53,531 bases of DNA, taken from the NCBI GenBank assembly GCA_021323915.1, contig JAJPKB010000376.1:1-53531 (forward strand), given 5' to 3'. Each line of letters starts with the position of its first letter. Within the stretch, counting starts at the first letter, position 1. The DNA comes from Chloroflexota bacterium (lineage in GTDB: Bacteria; Chloroflexota; UBA6077; FW602-bin22; CADDYW01). This document shows positions 33,164 to 39,260 of this stretch, piece by piece. Below the pieces are notes generated by a model, which worked only from the letters and a program-made list of their open reading frames with translations, was not told the DNA's origin and searched no databases. A program made the translations under genes and the position numbers.

Positions 33164-34642
33164 ATGAATCAGAGTAGTGAGACAGGGACCGATGATCCCT
33201 TGAGCCTCGTTGTCAACGAAGGTCAGGACCGCCGGACCGAAGGTATCTACGGAGCGATCATCTCGGCAGCAATCGCCGACGCGCTTGGTTGGGTCACCGA
33301 GTTCATGCGCTCTCCTGCTCAGTTGAAGGATTACTACGGCGTCGAAAAGCTCGTCGACTTCGTCACCTGGGAGAAGAAGACCGGCGGACGTTTCAACACG
33401 TACATTGACCGTGTCGAAGAAGGAAACTACTCCGACGACACGCAGCTAACGCTGTGCACTGCCCGCTCTCTTCGGCCGGATGGAACTTTTGACGCGGAGT
33501 ACTTCACTAAGAAAGAGCTCCCGGCTTGGCTGGATTACGCGCGCGGTGGAGGATATACGGTCCTGACCGCCGCCCGAATGGCGGGTCGAAGGTCGGTCAC
33601 CTGGAATTCGAACTTTTTCTCCTATCGAACGGCCGACCATGTAACCGATTATCGGAACGCCGGAGCTAACGGCGTGGTCATGCGGATTGGCCCCCTCGTT
33701 CTCGCGAACCTCGATCGTCCGGAGCTCGCGGAACGCGCAATCTGGCACAACGCCATAACCACGCACGGCCATCCGAGGGCGATCGTTGGCGCGCTATTCT
33801 ACGGCGCCGCCCTCGGGACTTTGGCTCGCGAGGAAAGCCCCACTTTCGACCGCTTCTTGACCTCCCTCCGGAACTACCTTCTTCACCTCAAACAGACTCC
33901 CGTGCCGGAATCTCTGGCGTCTTGGAGGACGAGGTGGGACGCGAGTACGCCGGGGACATTCGATCATCTCTTTCGTGAGACCGTCGAGGAGATGCGGGGT
34001 CTCATGGACCTAGCCGTGGCTGACCGAAAGGAGCCTGTGTCTGACGTCCTTCGCCGCCTTGGTTGCTTCGAACGCGCCACGCGCGGCTCCGGAACCGCTA
34101 CTGCGGCCGCGGCCCTGGCAATCTTTCTCCGCTATGGCAAGAGTATCGAACACGCGGTGACGAAGGCAGTCAATCTCATTGGCAGCGATACCGATACGAT
34201 CGGAGCACTGGTGGGTGGTCTAGCCGGCGCATTCTGTGGCTACTCATCAATTCCCGAGCGTTGGGCAGTGCGTCTTCAGGACCTCGATTACTTCCAGCGT
34301 GTCTGCGACTCGGTTCTCCGCATTTGCAATCGGACTGATCGAAGTAGCGGACTAGAGGTCGACCAATCCGAGCGCTGGGCGTCTTTTCCGAGGATCACGG
34401 ACGTTGTCCAGAAACGGACGGTGCGGACCAATCAGCGCGTGTCCCACCCGATTCTCGGACCCGGCTGGGTGCGCTCGACCTACTCTCAGGCAATTCGTCG
34501 CAAGGGCGGCGGGACCGTCGTCTTCAGCCGCGTCGTCTTCGACATTGGACAGTCCTGTGTTTTCCATTCAAAGGCAGGCTCAGTAGGGCAGCCCAAGGGA
34601 GAGCAATCGGAGGACGATGGCCCAGAGGACCCTGAAGAATAG
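33164..34642 (+). CDS. ADP-ribosylglycohydrolase (ARH/DraG family) with C-terminal Tudor-like tail
   Basis: A 492-residue protein. Residues 25-385 form an all-helical ADP-ribosylglycohydrolase with both dinuclear-metal motifs intact: YSDDTQLTL (90-93) and GSDTDTIGALVGGLAGAFCG (341-345), plus GANGVVMRIGPL and THGHPRA. The family removes ADP-ribose from modified macromolecules. Residues about 421-472 (NQRVSHPILGPGWV, then TVVFSRVVFDIGQSCVF) look like the small Tudor-like tail of UvrD-type helicases (H-P-x-x-G-x-G-x-V), unusual for this family. The acidic end is disordered. ATG at 33164 has GGAGG 6 bases upstream. Placed directly behind a DarT-like gene, it is the likely antidote, taking the place of the macrodomain protein DarG. 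Confidence 0.82.
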   Translation: MNQSSETGTDDPLSLVVNEGQDRRTEGIYGAIISAAIADALGWVTEFMRSPAQLKDYYGVEKLVDFVTWEKKTGGRFNTYIDRVEEGNYSDDTQLTLCTARSLRPDGTFDAEYFTKKELPAWLDYARGGGYTVLTAARMAGRRSVTWNSNFFSYRTADHVTDYRNAGANGVVMRIGPLVLANLDRPELAERAIWHNAITTHGHPRAIVGALFYGAALGTLAREESPTFDRFLTSLRNYLLHLKQTPVPESLASWRTRWDASTPGTFDHLFRETVEEMRGLMDLAVADRKEPVSDVLRRLGCFERATRGSGTATAAAALAIFLRYGKSIEHAVTKAVNLIGSDTDTIGALVGGLAGAFCGYSSIPERWAVRLQDLDYFQRVCDSVLRICNRTDRSSGLEVDQSERWASFPRITDVVQKRTVRTNQRVSHPILGPGWVRSTYSQAIRRKGGGTVVFSRVVFDIGQSCVFHSKAGSVGQPKGEQSEDDGPEDPEE

Positions 34643-34668
34643 CTGGCCTTGACAATGTCTGTGTCAGA

Positions 34669-34774
34669 CGACAAGTCGGGATCGGGCAGCGCGGCCGACC
34701 CTGGCGTGCTGAGCGGCTCAATGTTCCGAAAGGGACCATACCCCAGATAGCCTGTGGCTTCGCTGTCTTTCCCT
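34669..34774. repeat. Direct repeat DR1, about 105 bp
   Basis: Shares ACAAGTCGGGAT, GGCGTGCTG, TCAATGTTCCGAAAGG and ACCATACCCCAGATAG in the same order and orientation with 36100-36203 (about 80 per cent identity by eye). The two copies flank the methyltransferase remnant and the IS630 element. Neither contains a gene. The whole gap 34643-35010 holds only this repeat, the leader fragment and the gene remnant. Confidence 0.75.
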
Positions 34775-34781
34775 GAAAATG

Positions 34782-34845
34782 TCGACCTGGCGAGGCGATT
34801 TCGTACAATAGGGGCGGCAACTTTCGAGGCTGGCGAAAGGAGCGG
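34782..34845 (+). promoter_or_regulatory. Orphan promoter/leader, copy of the one before the MerR/DUF433 gene
   Basis: TCGACC (34782-34787), a 16-base spacer, TACAAT (34804-34809), then GC-GCAAC-..-GA-GCTGGCGA-..-GGAG spaced as at 38035-38077. Here the leader runs into a gene remnant instead of an antitoxin gene. Confidence 0.5.
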
Positions 34846-34953
34846 ATTCTCGCGATCTACGACGCGATGCAGCGGGCGATGGACGGGGGCGGGAGCTACG
34901 AGACGATTCTGGACCCGCCGCCCGGGGACCAGCGGGCGGCGCATGGGGAGTAG
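34834..34953 (+). pseudogene. Duplicated 3' end of the DNA methyltransferase gene
   Basis: About 115 bases matching the last 40 codons of the methyltransferase (about 32325-32437) with few changes. The translation begins KERILAIYDAMQRAMDGGGS, continues YETILDPPPGDQRAAHGE and ends in TAG, against ...GDRRAAHNEIGGA in the gene. There is no start codon or upstream coding part. It looks like the original end of a methyltransferase gene left by insertion or recombination of the DarT/ARH segment, or debris of a second methyltransferase. Confidence 0.8.
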
Positions 34954-35010
34954 AGGCTTCGGCGCTGGGGCCGCCAAAGCGATGAATAATGGCATGACAC
35001 CTGACATCTC

Positions 35011-36008
35011 TAGAGCAATCGGCATTAAGTTTCGGCCAGGAATCGGTAGCCACAGTGCCTGATGAAATTGTGGGCCTCCGTCGGCGTGATCAGGTCGACA
35101 GCCTGACGAATGGCCGCGTCCAGGGCCTCCTGGGTGCGCGCCCCGACGCGGCGCAGGAACGCCTTGAGCTTGGCGAAGGCGAGCTCGATCGGCGAGAAGT
35201 CCGGCGAATAGGGCGGCAGGTAGAGGACGTGGCAGGCGCAGGCCTCGATCAGGTCTCGGACGGCCTCGGCCTTGTGGGCGCTGAGGTTATCCAGCATCAC
35301 AACCTGGCCCGGGCTCAGGCTCGGGCAGAGGAAGTCGCGGACGTAGACGTAAAAGGCTTCGGTATCCACGGCTCCGGCCAGGGTCATCGCCGGTCCCAGG
35401 CCGTCAGGCGTCAGGGCGCAGACGAGGGTCGTCGGCGTCCCGTGGTTGCGGGGAACCGAACCGGTCGCCCGCTCGTCCGAGGGGGCCCAGGCGTAACGGC
35501 GGGTCAGCGCGATCGAGGTGCTCGTCTCGTCGACAACGACGAGACGGTCGGCGTCGAGGGGCGCGTTCTCCTCCCGCCACTGCGCCCGGAGGGTGTCGTC
35601 GCGCTCGGTGGCCACCACCGTTTTTTTTAAAGCGCCAGCCCAGACGCCGGATCGCTCGGCGTAGCGCATCCACCCCAATCGGTGTCTGCTGGTCCTGCGC
35701 CCACCGCGCGGCGTGCTCGGCGACGGTCGCACCGGGGTGCGCCCGCAGTTGGGCCTCCAGGACGGGGTGCTGATCCGGGGTGATCGCCCGAGGCCGGCCG
35801 GGGCTGGTCTTGGGCTGGAGTGAACCGGTGCGCTCCTGGCGCGCAACGTACAGTTTGACGGTGGACAGGGCTACCTGGAAGGTGCGCGCGGCTTCGGCCT
35901 TGGGCATCCCCGCCGCCACGGCGCGCACGATCCGTTCGCGGAGATCGAGGGAATATGCTTTCATATCAGAAGCATACTCCCAGCCGAATCCTTTCGCAAA
36001 TTGCTCTA
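35011..36008 (-). mobile_element. IS630-family insertion sequence
   Basis: About 1.0 kb element bounded by TA dinucleotides (35011-35012 and 36007-36008), the target duplicated by IS630/Tc1-type elements. Imperfect terminal inverted repeats of about 28 bp start GAGCAAT at both ends and share GC and TTCGGC blocks. It carries one transposase gene on the minus strand, split by a frameshift. The ends and catalytic residues are intact, so it may be active. Confidence 0.85.
35025..35964 (-). CDS. IS630-family transposase made by frameshifting
   Basis: Two overlapping reading frames. The first starts at 35964 (MKAYSLDLRERIVRAVAAGM, helix-turn-helix) and runs to TTT followed by eight A (about 35619-35629). 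Homology then continues in the other frame (LKKTVVATERDDTL) to the stop at 35025. The DDE triad is intact: VVVDETS, VMLDNLSAHK and SPIELAFAKLKAF. Moving between frames needs a +1 (or -2) change, which slippage on the A-run would allow; IS630 elements are known to use such frameshifts. The joined product is about 310 residues. A simple disabling mutation is possible but less likely given the A8 slip site. Confidence 0.82.
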
Positions 36009-36099
36009 GTAAAATCTGAGTATTCGGCCGCGCACCGCGTTGTTGACGGCCGGCCCTAATCGTGCTATAACCATGTTGCGATAATCACTGCCTCAGGCG

Positions 36100-36203
36100 A
36101 AAAGTCGGGATTAGGCATACCTGCCGCCCCCCGGCGTGCTGGGTGGTTCAATGTTCCGAAAGGAACCATACCCCAGATAGTCTGGGGCTTCATCGTCTTT
36201 CTG
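36100..36203. repeat. Direct repeat DR2, about 104 bp
   Basis: Second copy of the repeat at 34669-34774, same orientation, with TCAATGTTCCGAAAGG and ACCATACCCCAGATAG unchanged. It lies just right of the IS630 element and left of the DUF3800 gene's stop. Confidence 0.75.
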
Positions 36204-36213
36204 TTATCGTGCG

Positions 36214-36840
36214 TTACTTGCCCAGCTTGCTGACGACCAACTTTGCACCGAAATGGCACCCATAATCACGGTTTCCCTCGACTCGCCACACCCGCGTTGC
36301 CCCGGCGATCATGTCGGCCAACTGGAGCGCCTCGTTCCGATGGGCCGGGAAGCTACGGGCGCCCTTGAGCCGCTGTTCGATCCTTCGCTTTCGCAGGGCC
36401 GACGAAACGGCCTCCCGGATCGCCTTTGCCATCGCCTGCGCCTTCGTGCCATCGTCAACCACCAGCTCGGCGCCTGATACCATCCCCTCCGGAAGATTAA
36501 TGAATAGCTCTGCGATCCACGCACACATTGCTTGATTGGCGGTTAGATACGCGCCCTCCTGGCGGATTTCGGTTTTATCCACAATCATTGCCCAACTCTG
36601 GAAATCCTCGGAGCAAATCGTCTCAATGTACGCGTCTCGCTCCGTCCACCCGATTTTAGCCCAGTGAAATTCGAAGGTGGCGGGCACCCGCAGGTTGGAC
36701 CGCAGCTTAGCGATCCGCTGTTCGAGCGATTCGTAGTTTTCGACCTGGACGACAGCGATCACGACGACAGAGGATGCGCCACGGCTGGTTCTGAAACCGG
36801 CATCGCCAGACCAGTCAATGTATAGTCTCCGCGACGGCAC
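36214..36840 (-). CDS. DUF3800 family protein
   Basis: A 208-residue protein of the DUF3800 family, predicted to have an RNase H-like fold. Acidic positions typical of the family are visible: YIDWSGDAGF at the start, ELVVDDGTK in the middle and LQLADMIAGA near the end. The GTG start at 36840 has AGGAGG 7-12 bases upstream. The family is common in defence islands and mobile elements, but its activity is not established. It is divergent from the gene at 36978 with a 137-base promoter region between them. Confidence 0.78.
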   Translation of the reverse strand: MPSRRLYIDWSGDAGFRTSRGASSVVVIAVVQVENYESLEQRIAKLRSNLRVPATFEFHWAKIGWTERDAYIETICSEDFQSWAMIVDKTEIRQEGAYLTANQAMCAWIAELFINLPEGMVSGAELVVDDGTKAQAMAKAIREAVSSALRKRRIEQRLKGARSFPAHRNEALQLADMIAGATRVWRVEGNRDYGCHFGAKLVVSKLGK

Positions 36841-36922
36841 CCTTCTGCCTCCTAATTTCTCTCATTATAACGCTCGTATCGAGATAAATCAAGATACTCG
36901 TCCATATTACTTCGCGGATCAT

Positions 36923-36951
36923 TTGACGATTACGCAGATAAGGTGTATCAT
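36923..36951 (+). promoter_or_regulatory. Promoter of the winged-helix-like gene
   Basis: TTGACG (36923-36928), a 17-base spacer and TATCAT (36946-36951), 27 bases before the start codon. The whole divergent region is AT-rich compared with its surroundings. Confidence 0.65.
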
Positions 36952-36977
36952 TTCTCTAGAACAAACGTGGAGGTGCA

Positions 36978-37793
36978 ATGGTGGTGTCATCGCAAGCTGC
37001 CCCGCAGCCGGGGCCACCGTCGGTCCGCGTACGCAGCCCGAACTATCCAGTTATTAGTTTGGAGGAGGCGATCCAGAGGCTCCAAGAAGTCTACAAGAAG
37101 GAGCACATGCATCCGGCGACGCGCGAAGTCGTCGCCAAAGGGCTTGGTTACGCAGGCCTGAATGGCACATCCCTCGGCATCATATCGGCTCTGATTAAGT
37201 ATGGCCTCATGGTGCAGAAAGGTGAACAGATAAGGATCAGCGAGAATGGTCAGGATATCCTCCTGCATCGGGCAGGAGATGCGGAGTATTCTCGAGCGAT
37301 TCGTGAGGCTGCTTTTGGCCCGGCGCTTTTCCGCGAGTTACGTGATTACTATGGTGAGAGCCTTCCTAGCAACTACAACCTACGTGTCTACTTACAAAAG
37401 AAAGGATTTAATCCGCGAACTGTCGATAACGTGATTCGCGTATATCGTGACACGCTTGATTTTGTAGCCGCACAGACCGGGGACGATGTTTTAGTCCCGG
37501 ACGAAGAGGATGGAGGCGTCCGTCTATCGCCAGAGGCCCAAGGCTCAGTCTCGGCAGCTTCACCGGAGCCTGCGGTCGCGTCCGTTTCCGCGCCCACGGG
37601 TCCCAGAGAAAACGTGATTGCCTTTCCCTTTCCGGAAGGCGGAAGCGTCCAAATCGTCTTCACCGGAGAGGTTACCCAAGAAGTTATCGACTACGTAAGC
37701 GAAGTACTCGGCGTTATGAAAAAGGCGTACCCCACCAGAGGGCAGAGGGTACAGCAGAATCGAGCGGAGCAAGCAGACCAGGAGCCAGCCTGA
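36978..37793 (+). CDS. DUF5343-like protein with winged-helix-like N-terminus
   Basis: A 271-residue soluble protein. Residues 25-100 look like a winged helix (ISLEEAIQRLQEVYKKEHMH, GLGYAGLNGTSLGIISALIK, YGLMVQKGEQIRISENGQDI). A helical part (REAAFGPALFRELRDYYGES) matches my recollection of DUF5343-like proteins. A Pro/Ala-rich linker and a C-terminal beta-rich piece (VIAFPFPEGGSVQIVFTGEV) end the protein. GGAGG lies about 5 bases before the ATG. A DNA-binding or regulatory role is inferred. Its promoter overlaps the divergent region shared with the DUF3800 gene, suggesting the two are one module. Confidence 0.65.
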   Translation: MVVSSQAAPQPGPPSVRVRSPNYPVISLEEAIQRLQEVYKKEHMHPATREVVAKGLGYAGLNGTSLGIISALIKYGLMVQKGEQIRISENGQDILLHRAGDAEYSRAIREAAFGPALFRELRDYYGESLPSNYNLRVYLQKKGFNPRTVDNVIRVYRDTLDFVAAQTGDDVLVPDEEDGGVRLSPEAQGSVSAASPEPAVASVSAPTGPRENVIAFPFPEGGSVQIVFTGEVTQEVIDYVSEVLGVMKKAYPTRGQRVQQNRAEQADQEPA

Positions 37794-38012
37794 AAATCGT
37801 CATCAGGCCGGCCATTTCCGACGGCCGCGGTCGGCGAGAACCTGCCTAAACTGCTCGCTATTCTCAAAGAACTCTCGGCTTTTAGAACGAGCGGATCTCA
37901 GCCTATCCGGGTGGAATGGTGATGAGGTCCATTCGTCGAGGTCTCCCCGTAAGCCCGAAGGTGCCGAGTTCCGGCGATGCAATCCTTCTGAATCCATTTT
38001 GCACAAGTCGAA

Positions 38013-38077
38013 TCGATCCGGCAAGGAGATCCTGTACAATCAGAGCAGCAACCTCTGAAGCTGGCGAGTGGAGGGCA
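38013..38077 (+). promoter_or_regulatory. Promoter/leader of the MerR/DUF433-PIN operon
   Basis: TACAAT (38035-38040) with a weak -35 (TCGATC, 38013-38018, spacing 16), followed by a GCAGCAAC and GCTGGCGA leader that also occurs at 34804-34845. It is the only promoter-like site I see before the large helicase at 39261. The rest of 37794-38085 shows nothing. Confidence 0.5.
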
Positions 38078-38085
38078 AGGACGAG

Positions 38086-38748
38086 ATGGTGGACGCACAA
38101 AGACTGGCAGGTGAGCTTGGTCGTGGCGCGTACGATGCGCGGCGGGCAGCAGCGCTGGCCGGCGTGCCGCGGTCGACCCTTCATTACTGGGCACGCAAAG
38201 ACTTTTATCGCCCGTCGGTTTCGCCTGAGCCCCACGTACGCCTCTGGTCGTGGCTCGACCTCCTCGCTTTGCGGACGATCGATTGGCTTCGCAAGACTAA
38301 GGGGACGGGCGAGCCGCGCCGAGTCAGCCTGCGGAAGATCCAAGAGGCGCTCAACGCGCTGGATCGAGAGGGGATTCCGCGCGAGCGATTGCACGATTTT
38401 GTTGTCGTCTCCCGAGCGGGCGATCTCTTCATCATGGTCGGCCAAAACCTGACTATGCGAGCGGACACGGGCGGTCAGCTCGCGTTCGGTGAGATTCTTC
38501 AGCCAGTAAAGCCGTACGGTCGGGGACCAGACCTTGTCGAGCCGCGCCCACGCCTGAGGATAATTCCAGGCAAGCTGCACGGCGAGCCGCATCTGCTCGA
38601 TACCCGGATTCCGTCCGCGGCGGTTTATGCGCTGGTCCAGGACGGCTACGACCTCGCTGACATTCAGCGGATTTATCCAGACGCGACACGGGAAGCCCTC
38701 ACCGAGGCGATAGATCTGGAGCGCTCCCTGAATGAGCGCGCCGCGTAA
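38086..38748 (+). CDS. Antitoxin-like protein: MerR-type helix-turn-helix plus DUF433
   Basis: A 220-residue protein. The N-terminus YDARRAAALAGVPRSTLHYW is a MerR-like DNA-binding helix-turn-helix. The C-terminal DUF433 domain reads GEPHLLDTRIPSAAVYALVQ, then DGYDLADIQRIYPDATREAL. DUF433 proteins typically act as antitoxins to PIN-like proteins and repress their own operon. ATG at 38086 is favoured by nearby AAGGA; an upstream in-frame start at 38068 adds six residues. The 3' end overlaps the toxin start by 17 bases. Confidence 0.82.
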   Translation: MVDAQRLAGELGRGAYDARRAAALAGVPRSTLHYWARKDFYRPSVSPEPHVRLWSWLDLLALRTIDWLRKTKGTGEPRRVSLRKIQEALNALDREGIPRERLHDFVVVSRAGDLFIMVGQNLTMRADTGGQLAFGEILQPVKPYGRGPDLVEPRPRLRIIPGKLHGEPHLLDTRIPSAAVYALVQDGYDLADIQRIYPDATREALTEAIDLERSLNERAA

Positions 38749-39241
38749 CGTGGCGATCCAGCGCGCGATGCACCTCGTACTTGACCAGAACTTCCCTTTT
38801 CAAGTGACTGGTATTCCCTGGCCCCGCGACCTTCAGATCACTCCGCTCGCGCGTCTGGCTTCTCATCTCATCCGAGATTACGACGACTGGCAGGTACTAG
38901 ACGAGCTGGCGCATCGTGGCGACGTCGACGGGTTCATCACGAACGATGCCGATATGCTGAACCTTCCGACCGAGATGGTCGTCTTGCGTGACACACATCT
39001 CATACTCGTCGTCACCGATCACGTCGGCCACGACCCGCTCCGCGCGACTGGCCTGCTGATGGTGCATCTCCCAACAATTCTCAAACAGCCGGTGGGTAAG
39101 CCTAACATCTATATTCTTCGTCCCGGTCAGTTGACCCCGACTTCACCCGACGTACAAATCAACAAAATCGCAAGCCGACAAGGCGTGCCTCCGCCACACG
39201 TGATCGCCCAGGAACGGCGGAGGATCGGCCGTGGCGGGTGA
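38732..39241 (+). CDS. PIN-like domain toxin
   Basis: A 169-residue PIN-like nuclease, probably an RNase toxin. HLVLDQNFP carries the first acidic residue, DDWQVLDELAHRGDVDGFIT and NDADMLNLPTEM the following acidic cluster, all expected for metal-dependent PIN folds. GGAGC precedes the ATG. The 17-base overlap with the DUF433 gene marks a toxin-antitoxin operon. The large helicase gene begins only 19 bases after its stop, so toxin, antitoxin and helicase are probably co-transcribed. Confidence 0.78.
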   Translation: MSAPRNVAIQRAMHLVLDQNFPFQVTGIPWPRDLQITPLARLASHLIRDYDDWQVLDELAHRGDVDGFITNDADMLNLPTEMVVLRDTHLILVVTDHVGHDPLRATGLLMVHLPTILKQPVGKPNIYILRPGQLTPTSPDVQINKIASRQGVPPPHVIAQERRRIGRGG

Positions 39242-39260
39242 CGATTGGAGCAGGTAGACG

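Noticed and set aside
35025-35964. Transposase as a simple pseudogene
   Set aside because: The frames meet exactly at an A8 run, the DDE residues and both element ends are intact, so frameshifted expression is the simpler reading, though not proven.
34669-36203. Direct repeats as target-site duplication or ends of the IS element
   Set aside because: The IS has its own TIRs and TA borders well inside the repeats, and the repeats are too long and too diverged for a target duplication.
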